A DNA stretch of 64,000 nt from Lentzea jiangxiensis (GCF_900104175.1 NZ_FNIX01000001.1:695975-759974), one strand, 5' to 3'; shown: positions 51,728-61,060, numbered from the stretch's first letter. Notes: generated by a model from the letters alone, not told the origin. Numbers and translations: made by a program.

Positions 51728-52201
51728 ATGAACGTCGTGCCCAGCGGCTACCACACCGTGACGCCGTGGCTGATCACCCCGGGCCGGACGGCCGAGCTGA
51801 TCGACTTCCTCACGGAGGTGTTCGACGCGACCGAGCTCGGCCGCGTCGGCGAACCGCCGGCGATCGGCCACGCCGAGGTCCGCATCGGCGACTCGGTGGT
51901 GATGCTGTTCGACCACCCGAACTGGCCACGCACCCCGGCGTTCCTGCGCCTCTACGTCGCCGACGACGCCACGACGTTGCAGCGAGCCGTGCGCCTCGGC
52001 AGCAGGATCGTCACCGAGCCCGCGGAACTGTTCTGGGGCGACAGGGTCAGCCGGTTCGCCGACCCGTTCGGCAACCTGTGGTGGCTGCACCAGCGCGTCG
52101 CGGAACCGACCGGGGAGGAGATGGCCGCGAGGATGCAGGACCCGGTGTTCATCCGGGCCATGGAGTACGTGCAGAGCGCGGACTTCGTCCCGCGAATGTG
52201 A
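51728..52201 (+). CDS. VOC (glyoxalase/bleomycin-resistance fold) protein
   Basis: A 157-residue protein of the PhnB-like VOC group: YHTVTPWLITPGRTAELIDFLTEVFDATE, IGHAEVRIGDSVVMLFD, and FWGDRVSRFADPFGNLWWLHQR. VOC proteins bind a metal or sequester small molecules; the substrate is unknown. Probably the target of the divergent WYL regulator. Confidence 0.92.
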   Translation: MNVVPSGYHTVTPWLITPGRTAELIDFLTEVFDATELGRVGEPPAIGHAEVRIGDSVVMLFDHPNWPRTPAFLRLYVADDATTLQRAVRLGSRIVTEPAELFWGDRVSRFADPFGNLWWLHQRVAEPTGEEMAARMQDPVFIRAMEYVQSADFVPRM

Positions 52202-52216
52202 CCGGCGGCCTGACCG

Positions 52217-53587
52217 TCAGCCCGTCACCCGGTCCCGCTCGTCCGCGGTCAGCGTCGGCTCCGGGGACACCTCACCCCGGGGCCCGCGCATCGTCGCCCA
52301 CACCACCCTCGGGCTCACGAGACCCGCCATCGGCGCGGACAACGTGAAGGCGTCCAGGAAGGCCCGGGTCACCGGCGCCTCGGTGGTGGCGGTGCGCACC
52401 AGGCGATCGACGTAGCGCTGCAGGACCCGCCCGGCCAGCGGCAACGGCTTGCCCACCGCACCGGGGTAGAGGATGTCCTGGTTGGTCGCCATCGCCCAGG
52501 CCCCGTCGACGACCTTGCCGATGCCGCGCTGGATCCGCTGCGCGGAGTCGCCCGCGCGCAACCCGGCGTCGAGCGCCTGCGCGCTCTGCGCCGCGATCGA
52601 CATCCCGTGCCCGTAGACGGGGTTGTAGGTGGCGACGGAGTCGCCCAGCGCGACCAGTCCGGTGGGCCAGGACCTCAGGCGCTCGAAGTACATCCGCCGG
52701 TTCGCCGTGCTGTGCGACCCGTACACCGGCGACAACGGCTCGGCCGAAGCGATCAGCTCGCCCACGACCGGATCGCGCACCGAGCGGGCGAAGCCGACGA
52801 ACTCCGACTCGTCCGTCGAGGGTTCGCCGCCGCGCGTGCCGGACAACGTGACGAGCCAGCGCCCGTCCTCGATCGGCAGCAACGTGGCGGTGCAGCCCGG
52901 ATGCGGATCGCGCGGGTTCGCCTGCACGTTGACGATCGGGAACCCGGACGCCGCCGGCGGGGGAGCGCGGAAGATCCTGGTGGCGTAGGCGAGGCCGGAG
53001 TCCACCGACTCGGACTCCACGGCGGGCAGCCCGAGCTCGGCGAGCCAGGCCGGCAGGCGCGAGCCGCGTCCGGTCGCGTCGACGACCAGGTCCGCCTCCA
53101 GCGAGATCCGCTCGCGCGAGACGCGGTCCTCGACCAGCACACCGGTCACGGCGTCCCGGTCGCCCAGCAACGACACCGGCTCGGTCCCCGTCAGCACCGA
53201 GATCTTGTCGTCCCGCAACGCGCGGCTGCGCACGACCCAGTCGAGCAACCCGCGGCTGCACGTCACGATGAACTGCATCTCGGGGAACCGCGGCACCCAC
53301 CCCTGCGCGCTCAGCGACACCAGGTCGTTGGGCACGCCGATCCGGTGCGCGCCGGCGTCGAACAACGCGTCCAGCGTGCCCGGCAGCACCGCGTCGATGG
53401 CCCGCGCGCCACCGGACATCAGCAGGTGCGCGTGCCGGGCCTGGGGCACGCCCGACCGCGGCGACGGCCCGTCCGGCAGCTTGTCGCGCTCCACCACGGT
53501 GATCTCGTCGTAGTGCCGGACGAGGACGGACGCCGTGAGCATGCCCGCGAGCCCTCCACCGAGGACAACGGCGTGTGTCGGTGCCAT
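52217..53587 (-). CDS. FAD-dependent monooxygenase/oxidoreductase
   Basis: A 456-residue flavoprotein: FAD-binding THAVVLGGGLAGMLTASVL at the N-terminus, ADLVVDATGRGSRLPAWL in the middle and LVALGDSVATYNPVYGHGMSIA (GD motif) near residue 320. It resembles actinomycete proteins related to squalene-epoxidase and halogenase-type flavoenzymes. The substrate is unknown. Last gene of the XRE-IrrE-DUF6545-FAD set; its ATG directly abuts the DUF6545 stop. Confidence 0.9.
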   Translation of the reverse strand: MAPTHAVVLGGGLAGMLTASVLVRHYDEITVVERDKLPDGPSPRSGVPQARHAHLLMSGGARAIDAVLPGTLDALFDAGAHRIGVPNDLVSLSAQGWVPRFPEMQFIVTCSRGLLDWVVRSRALRDDKISVLTGTEPVSLLGDRDAVTGVLVEDRVSRERISLEADLVVDATGRGSRLPAWLAELGLPAVESESVDSGLAYATRIFRAPPPAASGFPIVNVQANPRDPHPGCTATLLPIEDGRWLVTLSGTRGGEPSTDESEFVGFARSVRDPVVGELIASAEPLSPVYGSHSTANRRMYFERLRSWPTGLVALGDSVATYNPVYGHGMSIAAQSAQALDAGLRAGDSAQRIQRGIGKVVDGAWAMATNQDILYPGAVGKPLPLAGRVLQRYVDRLVRTATTEAPVTRAFLDAFTLSAPMAGLVSPRVVWATMRGPRGEVSPEPTLTADERDRVTG

Positions 53588-54808
53588 CTATTCCATTCCC
53601 CCTGCTGCGTCCACGCGTGCCGCGACGGCGGCTACGGCGGCATCGACTATCGGCGAGTGCTGGTAGGCCCGCGAGATCCGCACCCACCTGTCGTGCTCGG
53701 CCGCGAGGTCGGTGCCGTCGACGATCTCCGCGGCGGGGCGCCGTACCGGTTCCCGCGCGCGTCCACCGGACGAGCCCGCGACCCGCAGCTGGGCCGCCTC
53801 CACGACGGCGGCCACCTCGTCCTTGGTGAGCGAAGCCTCGTGCGCGAGAGAGGCCGCGGCCTCACCGACGTTCAGGTCGAAGTACGGCGTGAGCGCCCAG
53901 CGCCAGTCGTTGAGCTCGATGATCTGCCGGCGCACGCGGTGGTGCGGGTTGAGGTGCTTGCCCGGCGCCACGAGGACGATCGCGGGGTTCACGTGCACCA
54001 GCGCGCGGTGCAGGGGCCGCAGCGCGAAGTACGTGCGCCACCGCCGCACCCACAGCGAGGGCGACGGGCGGCGCGGCCCGAAGACCGGCAGCGCCATCGC
54101 GATCACCAGCGGGATCATCGACAGCGACGCCATCAGGGGCGCCGTCGTGCTCAGCACGTCGAAGCCGTGCTCGCCCGCCCAGTTCGTCAGCAGCACGAAC
54201 AGCTTGATGACCGCGAACATCATGGGGAACAACGCCGCCGCGCAGTACCAGCGCAACCCGAGGCGCAGCCACGGGCGGGTGGAGATCGCCTCGTCGCACG
54301 ACCCCTGCCAGCAGTGGTAGGCCTGGCCGCCGCAGCCGATCATCGTGGCCACGAGGTAGATGAACAGGAACACCGCGATCGTCGGCTGCGTCGCGTAGAA
54401 CGTGTCGAAGTCGACCTGCCGCTCCTCCCCGACCTCGGACTCGGAGAACAGCACGATCATCGCGGCGACGATCGAGGCGTAGCCGACGACGATCAGCCGG
54501 ACCCGCCGCCAGGCCTGGGCCGCCGGGTACCTCCAGTACAGCACCAGCGCGAACGCCGACCCCGCGAAGCACACCACGAGGCTGTAGACGAGCAGGGCGG
54601 CGAAGTTCGGCACGCCGCTCGTGCGGTTGATCCAGCCGATGTTCGCGGGCGCCGCGCAGAGCAGGGCGAACGCCGAGAAGAACACGGTGGAGATCAGCGC
54701 GACGACACGGGGGCTGCCCCAGCTCGACCGCAGCGCGCGGATCTTGTAGGCGAGGAGGAGCAGCCCGACGACACCGCACGAGAGGTAGATCAGGTTAAAG
54801 ATCGCCAC
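53588..54808 (-). CDS. DUF6545 / MAB_1171c-type seven-helix membrane protein
   Basis: A 406-residue protein with about seven N-terminal membrane helices (IYLSCGVVGLLLLAYKIRAL, LISTVFFSAFALLCAAP, LLVYSLVVCFAGSAFALVL, LIVVGYASIVAAMIVLF, FLFIYLVATMIGCGG, ALFPMMFAVIKLFVLLT, SLSMIPLVIAMALPVF) and a cytoplasmic domain of about 150 residues (DUF6545). Described as putative transporters in mycobacteria, no activity is known. Overlaps the IrrE gene by 14 bases, so it is translationally coupled. Confidence 0.88.
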   Translation of the reverse strand: MAIFNLIYLSCGVVGLLLLAYKIRALRSSWGSPRVVALISTVFFSAFALLCAAPANIGWINRTSGVPNFAALLVYSLVVCFAGSAFALVLYWRYPAAQAWRRVRLIVVGYASIVAAMIVLFSESEVGEERQVDFDTFYATQPTIAVFLFIYLVATMIGCGGQAYHCWQGSCDEAISTRPWLRLGLRWYCAAALFPMMFAVIKLFVLLTNWAGEHGFDVLSTTAPLMASLSMIPLVIAMALPVFGPRRPSPSLWVRRWRTYFALRPLHRALVHVNPAIVLVAPGKHLNPHHRVRRQIIELNDWRWALTPYFDLNVGEAAASLAHEASLTKDEVAAVVEAAQLRVAGSSGGRAREPVRRPAAEIVDGTDLAAEHDRWVRISRAYQHSPIVDAAVAAVAARVDAAGGME

Positions 54809-55352
54809 GACGCACCCAGCGAGATCTTCCTTCGAGCGACTCGGCCACGCGCCGCACGTGCGCGGGTTCCTCGGTGGCCGCCGTGTCGGCCCAGACCCGG
54901 TGTTCGGTCAGCCGTTCCAGCAGGTGGTCGGCGAGGTTCTCGGCCTCGCGCTCCTCGTCCTCGGTCAGCGCCGTCCGGCCGGCGATGATCTTCGCCATTC
55001 GCGGCAGCAGGTGCGGAGCGAGCCTGCGCAGGCCCTCGTCACGGCTCAGCGCGACGGGCTGGTGCTCGAGCAGGACGTGCGCGAACTCGTGCAGCAGCAC
55101 GTGCAGGCGGTGGTACCAGGACGGGGAGTCCGCGCAGATGACGAGGTACGTGCCGTTCTCCAGCAACGCCGTCGCGCCGCTCAGGCAGACCGCGTTCGTG
55201 ATGGCGGCGAAGCGGACGTCGACCGGACGCCCGAGGCGTTCGCCCATCAGCTCGCAGACCCGGCGGCTCGCGTCCCGGTGCGTGGCGTCGGGCGGCAGGC
55301 CGAGGTCCCGGGCGACCTCGTCGACCAGCTTGCGCAGTTTCCTGCGGTTCAC
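54795..55352 (-). CDS. ImmA/IrrE-family metallopeptidase
   Basis: A 185-residue protein with the zinc motif HEFAH (YHRLHVLLHEFAHVLLEHQ) and a downstream Glu in EREAENLADHLLERL. ImmA and IrrE cleave XRE or DdrO-type repressors. The GTG at 55352 is chosen because a strong AGGAGG (55359-55364) is 6 bases upstream; a GTG at 55403 would add 17 residues with no ribosome site. It follows an XRE gene by 64 bases and precedes the DUF6545 gene, so the peptidase may cut the XRE protein. Confidence 0.9.
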   Translation of the reverse strand: MNRRKLRKLVDEVARDLGLPPDATHRDASRRVCELMGERLGRPVDVRFAAITNAVCLSGATALLENGTYLVICADSPSWYHRLHVLLHEFAHVLLEHQPVALSRDEGLRRLAPHLLPRMAKIIAGRTALTEDEEREAENLADHLLERLTEHRVWADTAATEEPAHVRRVAESLEGRSRWVRRGDL

Positions 55353-55416
55353 CCGTCGCCTCCTCTCGATGTCGTCTGCAGCGGTCCAGGCCGAGATCTT
55401 CACGCAGCGGGCGCCA

Positions 55417-56124
55417 TCAAGTGTGGTCCGCGGACGTGCGACGGCTGTTCAGCGGGAACGACCAGCCTTCGCCGACTTCGAGAGCCTGCCGGAACCCTTC
55501 TACCGCAGCAGCCCTGGCTTGCGGGGACAGATCGCCGGTGCGTTCGGCCAGACGGGTGACGAACTCGACGACGCCGAGCTCGCGCAGCGCGAGGAAGTCC
55601 GTGAGCTCGGCGTCGACGCGCGCGGCCAGGTCGTCGTCGAAGAAGTACGCGGGATCGGCGCCGAAGTGGTCGGCCAGGCCGAGGATGTGCTTGAGCCGCG
55701 GGTTGCCGCTGGTGTTGCCGAGCAGTTCGCGGATGTAGCTCGCGGAGATGCTGCCGAACTGGCCGGACGCGCTGATCGCGGCGGCGACCTCCTCCGGCGA
55801 CCACGGGCCGCGGTCCGGCGGGTGCACGGCTTCGAAGAGAGTGCTCAACGCCGTTGCGCGCCAACCGGGTCGTTCCGCCGGGTGCAGCTCACGACGGCCG
55901 CCGAGGAACACCGCGGGGTGCACGCCGAGCGCGCCGGCGAGGTCCACGATCGCCTGGCAGGTCGGGTTGTCCTTCACGCCGAGCCGCAACTGCGAGATGT
56001 AGCCGTGCCCGATGTCGCCGCCCCGCGACTTCACCGCCGCGGCGAGCGCCACGTTGGTGACCTTGCCCCGGCCGTCGGGCGGGTTGGTGCACAGCTCGTT
56101 GAGGACCTCGGCGAACGGCCTCAC
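55417..56124 (-). CDS. XRE-family transcriptional regulator with two HTH modules
   Basis: A 235-residue protein: an N-terminal HTH (VTNVALAAAVKSRGGDIGHGYISQLRLGVKDNP) and a second HTH-like module (EEVAAAISASGQFGSISASYIRELLGNTSGNPR), then a helical C-terminus. The GTG at 56124 with GGAGGTGTG upstream is preferred over the ATG at 56190. It heads the operon with the IrrE, DUF6545 and FAD genes and is the likely peptidase substrate. Divergent from the GGDEF gene. Confidence 0.9.
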   Translation of the reverse strand: MRPFAEVLNELCTNPPDGRGKVTNVALAAAVKSRGGDIGHGYISQLRLGVKDNPTCQAIVDLAGALGVHPAVFLGGRRELHPAERPGWRATALSTLFEAVHPPDRGPWSPEEVAAAISASGQFGSISASYIRELLGNTSGNPRLKHILGLADHFGADPAYFFDDDLAARVDAELTDFLALRELGVVEFVTRLAERTGDLSPQARAAAVEGFRQALEVGEGWSFPLNSRRTSADHT

Positions 56125-56162
56125 GCCACACCTCCGGTGGAGCGACTCGGGGCCAGCGATCA

Positions 56163-56178
56163 TTCCACTGGTGTGGAA
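56163..56178. promoter_or_regulatory. TTCCAC-N4-GTGGAA inverted repeat upstream of the XRE gene
   Basis: TTCCAC (56163-56168) and GTGGAA (56173-56178) lie 38 bases before the XRE start, a position suited to autoregulation by the XRE protein. Confidence 0.5.
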
Positions 56179-56334
56179 CCCCGAGAGCATATGGCATCAC
56201 AAGGGTTGAATCCACCTGACGGTAGCCCTATGATCACACTCCGCCGCTTGCACTGTTGTGTCGCGTTTGATCCGAACGACGTCACTTCAGTTGAAAGGGG
56301 CAGATCGGGCCAGTCGGAGCATCCGGGGGGACTC

Positions 56335-57264
56335 ATGGCGACTGCGCGGATGGGGTTGCCGGTGGACCACGGGTATCTGCGCCTGCACGACGAGAGCGCG
56401 CCTTCGCGCTGTGTCTCGTGCGCGCAACCCGTTGGTGCATGGGCGACAGACCGCCTGACGGGCCTTCTCGGCCGTTGGGGCTGGGACGACCAGGCTCCTG
56501 CCGCATACCGCCGGGCTCAGCGCCGCTGGGAGCACGTGGCGCTGCTCATGGTCGACCTCGACCGCTTCAAGAAGATCAACGACGAGTACGGCCACCCCGC
56601 CGGTGACGTGGTGCTGACCGACGTCGCCGCGGTCCTCGCAACCCACACGCGCCCGACAGACCTCGTGTGCCGTCACGGTGGCGATGAGTTCCTCGTGCTG
56701 CTGCCGCGCACCACAGGCCGAGAAGCGGCCCTCATCGCCGAATGCATCCTGCGCGACATCCGCGCGTTGCAGACCGAGATCACCACGAACGACGGCTACC
56801 ACGTGACGCTGCACGGCCAGACGGCGTCCATCGGCGTCTCGTCCCACGTGCCCGGCAGCGAGGACACGCTGCTCGACCTGGTCCGCGAGACCGACGCGGC
56901 CCTGCAGCGGGCCAAGCGCGCCGGTCGCGCCCGCGTCCAGGTGCACGACCCGAGCGCGTTCACCACCGAGCACAGCGTCGACCCGGCGGCCCTGCACCAC
57001 CTGCTCGCGTTGCAGGACCTGATGAGCAGCGACCAGCTCCCGCAGGTGCTGGTGGCGCTGTCCGACGGCCCCAAGGCGGTGGAGGACCTCGTCCCCGGCC
57101 TCGGTCCGAGGGTGATCATGACCCTGGAACGCTTGCAGGGCAACGGCTTCGTGCTCCGCCGCGCCGCGCGCTACGAACTCACCGCCGCCGCCCGCGAGTG
57201 GATCACCGACGTGCTGCCGGCCGTGGCCGCTTGGACGAACCGCCACCACGGCCCGGTCCGTTAG
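56335..57264 (+). CDS. Soluble GGDEF protein with C-terminal winged helix
   Basis: A 309-residue protein without membrane segments. A short N-terminal CxxC region (RCVSCAQPV) is followed by a GGDEF domain with LLMVDLDRFKKINDEYGHPAGD and the active-site GGDEF at 115-119, preceded by an intact I-site RPTD (106-109). The last 90 residues (ALHHLLALQDLMSSDQLPQVLVALSDGP to AREWITDVLPA) look like a winged-helix DNA-binding domain of the HxlR/MarR type. This would be a cyclase or c-di-GMP-responsive transcription factor. Divergent from the XRE operon. Confidence 0.88.
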   Translation: MATARMGLPVDHGYLRLHDESAPSRCVSCAQPVGAWATDRLTGLLGRWGWDDQAPAAYRRAQRRWEHVALLMVDLDRFKKINDEYGHPAGDVVLTDVAAVLATHTRPTDLVCRHGGDEFLVLLPRTTGREAALIAECILRDIRALQTEITTNDGYHVTLHGQTASIGVSSHVPGSEDTLLDLVRETDAALQRAKRAGRARVQVHDPSAFTTEHSVDPAALHHLLALQDLMSSDQLPQVLVALSDGPKAVEDLVPGLGPRVIMTLERLQGNGFVLRRAARYELTAAAREWITDVLPAVAAWTNRHHGPVR

Positions 57265-57338
57265 GCCGCACCCCGGGCAAGAGGGACCGAGCAGGAATCG
57301 AGAAGTCCGAACCGGGTGGCGCGCCTACCGTCCGAGCC

Positions 57339-57512
57339 ATGTGCTTCATGTTCGGTGCCGGCAAGGAAGACGTGCGACGGATCCTCGAGGCCGAGAACGG
57401 CCGGGGGGCCGACCCCGAACCGGCAGAGGCCCGGATGTGCTGGCGGGCGGTCTCGTCCTCACTGCCAGACGATCGAAGGGTGGCTGGCACGGGCGGGTCT
57501 GCACCACGGTGA
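57339..57512 (+). CDS. Possible small protein upstream of the M6 peptidase
   Basis: A 57-residue frame (MCFMFGAGKEDVRRILEAEN and onward) whose first 40 codons mostly end in G or C, as in real genes here. It stops 4 bases before the M6 peptidase start, where translational coupling is possible. No family recognised and no Shine-Dalgarno seen at its ATG. May be a leader peptide or chance. Confidence 0.35.
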   Translation: MCFMFGAGKEDVRRILEAENGRGADPEPAEARMCWRAVSSSLPDDRRVAGTGGSAPR

Positions 57513-57516
57513 GCAG

Positions 57517-59604
57517 ATGGACCGCAGACACCGGCGCCCTGCCCTGCTGATCACCGCGTTCCTCTCGGTCGCGATGGTCACCGCCGGCAACTCCGCCGCA
57601 GCCCCGCCCGACCAGCCGCAGCACCACTGGCAGTACGACCACTGGCCGCAGCAGCAGCCGTGGCAGCAGTCGAGGGACTCCGCCCGCGTGCTCGCGCAGG
57701 CCGGTTTCCCCGGCCCGATCGACCCGCAGAACTGGGTCAACCCCGACCACATGACGTGGGAGCGGGACTACCGGAAGATTCCCGGCACCAACTGGGCCGA
57801 CCCGTCGGTGACGGGGTCGGTGCGCAACTTCAAGGGCGCGGTGGTCCTGCTGGACTACCCGAACCAGCCGTTCGTCGTCACGCAGCCCCGCAACTTCACG
57901 GTGTTCGGCAACCCGAGCGCCGAGGCGAGCAACGTCCCGCGCGCCGCGGTCGCGCAGTTCTACCAGGACTTCCTCAACAAGCCGAACGGCCTCAACCGGG
58001 GCCACACGGTGCACGAGTACTGGATGGAGACCTCCGGCGGGCGCTACGGCGTCGAGCTCAAGGCGTTCGGCCCGTACACGATGCCGGGCAAGGACCACGA
58101 GTACGCCATGGAGTTCCAGGGCGGGACCGCCTGTCCCGCAGGCGACTCGTGCAACCGCGACATCCGCACGGACGGCCGTGCCGCGTGGGTGGCGGACGTC
58201 GGCGCCGAGGTGCCGGCGGGCTACGACTTCATCTACTACCTGTCGGCGGGCCAGGACGAGTCCGGCACGTGGCAGGAGTTCGGGATGATGAAGTTCCGGA
58301 CGAAGGAGGACGTCACCGACGCCTTCGGCCCGCCGGACCCCGCGCTGCCGAACTTCTCGCGCACCCGGTACGTCGACTGGACGTCGTGGGCGGCGGGCTC
58401 GTCGCTGTGGCCCAACGCGAGCGGCGGCTCGTCCACCCAGGCGGAGAGCTCCGGCCAGGGCGTCTACGCGCACGAGCTGAGCCACATCCTCGGCATCGGC
58501 GACAACTACAACAACCCGTACGGCACCCCGCCGCGCCGTGACTACAGCGGCCCGTGGGACATGCTCTCGCGCGGCTCGTTCAACGGCCCCGGCGGCCCGC
58601 ACTCGCGCTGGACCATCCCGGCCACCGGCGGCGGATCCCTGGGAGCGCAGCAGACCCTGCGCAACAAGATCAAGCTCGGCATCATCGACGAGCGCAACGT
58701 CCTGCGGCTCTCGCGGGAGGCGCTGGCGAGTTCCGGCACGGTCATCGCGAAGATCACCGCACGCGAGGTCGACCCCGGCGCGACCGGCCTGACCGGCATC
58801 AACCTCGCACTCGGCACCGGGGACAAGACGCCTTCCTGCAACGTGAGCACCGACCCGTTCTGCGACGGCGGCGGCTACCACAACTACACGCTGGAAGTCG
58901 TCGACCGCATGGGCGCCGACTCGTTCACCCCGGACTCCGGCGTCCTGCTCGCCAAGACCAAGAACGTCGACGCCGCACCGTTCACGTGGGTGGTCGACGC
59001 CAACCCGCAGGACATCGGCATGACCGACTACGTCCTGCCCGACGGCACCAAGGTCCCGATCACGATCGGCGACTACCGGCAGCTGTCCGACGCCCTGTTC
59101 CACGCGGGCACGAACTCGGGCAGCGAGTACGAGTTCGTCGACACGGCGAACCGCCTGCACTTCTACGTCCTGGACGTGCGGCGCGACTCCCGCGGCGTGC
59201 TGTCGTACACCGTCGCGATCCGGTCCCTGGACGGCGCCGGGCCGCAGCAGCGCGGCGTGCGCGTCACGCCCACCGCCGCCCGCGCCGACGGGTCGGGAGT
59301 GGCGACCTGCCGCTTCCCGCTGACCAACACCGGCCGCGCCGCGGCTCCCGGCGGTCAGCACCCGGAACCCGTCGACCAGTACCTCGACGGTGACGTCTAC
59401 CGCGTGACGGCGAAGGCGGAGAACGGCTGGACCGTCTCCGTGCCGAACGCGCTGGCGACGGCGAAGTTCGGCGGCCGGGTCGACGTTCCGGTGCACGCCC
59501 GGCGCAACGGCGGACCGATCATGTCCAAGGTGACGCTGACGGCCGTGTCGGAGAGCAACCCCGGCCGGTCCGCGACCGCCACCTGCACGGTGACGGGCCG
59601 CTAG
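57517..59604 (+). CDS. Secreted M6-family (immune inhibitor A-type) metalloprotease
   Basis: A 695-residue secreted protease. The signal peptide ends near AGNSAAAP. The M6 catalytic domain has the zinc site HELSHILGIGDNY (His319, Glu320, His323, with the metzincin-type Gly and Asp). The C-terminal half contains beta-rich domains with four cysteines and a CARDB/NEW3-like region (WTVSVPNALATAKFGGRVDVPV). M6 enzymes degrade extracellular proteins. The ATG at 57517 has GGTGAG upstream. Confidence 0.93.
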   Translation: MDRRHRRPALLITAFLSVAMVTAGNSAAAPPDQPQHHWQYDHWPQQQPWQQSRDSARVLAQAGFPGPIDPQNWVNPDHMTWERDYRKIPGTNWADPSVTGSVRNFKGAVVLLDYPNQPFVVTQPRNFTVFGNPSAEASNVPRAAVAQFYQDFLNKPNGLNRGHTVHEYWMETSGGRYGVELKAFGPYTMPGKDHEYAMEFQGGTACPAGDSCNRDIRTDGRAAWVADVGAEVPAGYDFIYYLSAGQDESGTWQEFGMMKFRTKEDVTDAFGPPDPALPNFSRTRYVDWTSWAAGSSLWPNASGGSSTQAESSGQGVYAHELSHILGIGDNYNNPYGTPPRRDYSGPWDMLSRGSFNGPGGPHSRWTIPATGGGSLGAQQTLRNKIKLGIIDERNVLRLSREALASSGTVIAKITAREVDPGATGLTGINLALGTGDKTPSCNVSTDPFCDGGGYHNYTLEVVDRMGADSFTPDSGVLLAKTKNVDAAPFTWVVDANPQDIGMTDYVLPDGTKVPITIGDYRQLSDALFHAGTNSGSEYEFVDTANRLHFYVLDVRRDSRGVLSYTVAIRSLDGAGPQQRGVRVTPTAARADGSGVATCRFPLTNTGRAAAPGGQHPEPVDQYLDGDVYRVTAKAENGWTVSVPNALATAKFGGRVDVPVHARRNGGPIMSKVTLTAVSESNPGRSATATCTVTGR

Positions 59605-59613
59605 CGGTGACGG

Positions 59614-59641
59614 CTCCGGACCGGCCCGCGCCGGTCCGGAG
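59614..59641. terminator. Bidirectional terminator between M6 and LLM-hemerythrin genes
   Basis: A 12-bp perfect stem CTCCGGACCGGC (59614-59625) with its complement (59630-59641) and a 4-base loop, between convergent genes ending at 59604 and 59647. Confidence 0.85.
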
Positions 59642-59646
59642 TGCGG

Positions 59647-61041
59647 TCAGTGGTGGTGAGCGATGCGGGCCATCGGCTCGACCAGCTCACCCTCCTCATA
59701 GGACAGATGCGACAGCAACGTGTCCGTGAGCAGGTCGACCGCGTCCCGCACCTCGCCGATCCGGTGCGGCTCCGCGACCGTGGCCACCAGCGCGGCGTCG
59801 AGGCGTTCGAGCACCTCGTGGATGACCTGGTGCTCCTCGGTCAGCCGGTCGAGCACCGGGCCGAGGCGCGGGTCGCCCTGCCTGAGCTGCGGGTAGAGGC
59901 TCGTGTCCTCCAGCGTGTGGTGGATCGTCACCAGGCGGCAGTAGGTCTCGCAGTACGCGCCCATCGTCCAGTTGTTCTGGCGCATGGTCATCGTGTTGAT
60001 CTCGGACCGCGCGTCGCCGATGTCGAGCACGCCGTCCGCGGCCTGCCCGACGATCTCGCGGATCTTCTTCAGCTCGTCGCGCAGGTGGTTGTGGACCCCG
60101 ATCAGCTGACGCCCCAAGGCTCTACCTGAAGCGGTGTAGACGGCGTCCGCTTCAGGCGCCGGGCCTTCTGGGCGGGCGGACTCGTCCCACGGCAGCTTCG
60201 AACCGCGTTCCTTCTGCACGATCTCACGCACGGCAGGAGCGATCTCCTCCGCGAACGTGCGCAGTTCGTCGTCGGTCTCGACCATCAGGATGAAGCCGCT
60301 CATGCCGTCGTCGAGCGCCAACTCGGCGAGTTGGTCGGCGGTGAACCCGGGGGCGATGTTGTAGAGCCGGCGGATGTCTTTGGGAGACCGCCCGGCTTCT
60401 TGCGCGGCCTCGTCGATGATGGCGTTCATCGCCTGGAGTTGTTGTGGTGGCGCGTACGGGCTCGACGGCAGCCAACCGTCCGCCTTCCGCCCGGTCAGCT
60501 GCAGCATCCGCTTCTTGTAGGCACCGAGCCAGATGCCGACGTCGTGCGCGGGGAACGGTCCGGGACGCGCACCGCCGAGCGAATAGTGCTTGCCCTGCAA
60601 GCGACTCCCGCGACCAGGCGTCCACAGCGCCCTGATCACCGCGATGGCTTCCTCGAGCGCCTCGACCGACTCGGCCGGGGTGCGCCGAGGCCCGCCCATG
60701 GCCGCGATGGCGTCCCAGAACGCGCCCGCGCCAAGCCCCAGCTCAACCCGCCCGCCGGTGATGACGTCCAAACTCGCCGCCGCACGCGCAAGCACGGCCG
60801 GCGGCCTGAGAGGCAGGTTCGCGACGTTGGGGAACACACGGACGTTGGTGGTGGCCCCGCCGATGACCGACAACGACGTCCACGTGTCGAGGTGCGTCGC
60901 GTTGTACGGGTGGTCCTGAAGGCTGACGAACTCCAGTCCGAGCACGTCAGCGGCCTGCGCGAGCCGCAACGTGTCACCGAACCTCTCCGCCGCCGGCGGC
61001 AGGAACACCCCGAACTCGACCGGGTGGCCGTAATCTGTCAT
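59647..61041 (-). CDS. LLM-class oxidoreductase fused to a hemerythrin domain
   Basis: A 464-residue fusion. Residues 1-300 are an F420/FMN-type luciferase-like barrel (EFGVFLPPAAERFGDTLRLAQ, GRVELGLGAGAFWDAIAAMGG, DVGIWLGAYKKRMLQLTGR). Residues about 320-464 are a hemerythrin HHE domain with the metal ligands in GVHNHLRDEL, HHTLEDTSLYPQL, EEHQVIHE and HLSYEEGELV. Hemerythrin di-iron could sense O2, NO or peroxide and gate the oxidoreductase. The ATG at 61041 lies within the MarR operator region; the frame is open to 61167 but that would overlap the MarR start. Confidence 0.92.
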   Translation of the reverse strand: MTDYGHPVEFGVFLPPAAERFGDTLRLAQAADVLGLEFVSLQDHPYNATHLDTWTSLSVIGGATTNVRVFPNVANLPLRPPAVLARAAASLDVITGGRVELGLGAGAFWDAIAAMGGPRRTPAESVEALEEAIAVIRALWTPGRGSRLQGKHYSLGGARPGPFPAHDVGIWLGAYKKRMLQLTGRKADGWLPSSPYAPPQQLQAMNAIIDEAAQEAGRSPKDIRRLYNIAPGFTADQLAELALDDGMSGFILMVETDDELRTFAEEIAPAVREIVQKERGSKLPWDESARPEGPAPEADAVYTASGRALGRQLIGVHNHLRDELKKIREIVGQAADGVLDIGDARSEINTMTMRQNNWTMGAYCETYCRLVTIHHTLEDTSLYPQLRQGDPRLGPVLDRLTEEHQVIHEVLERLDAALVATVAEPHRIGEVRDAVDLLTDTLLSHLSYEEGELVEPMARIAHHH

Positions 61042-61060
61042 GCCGAAAGTATGCCATGCA

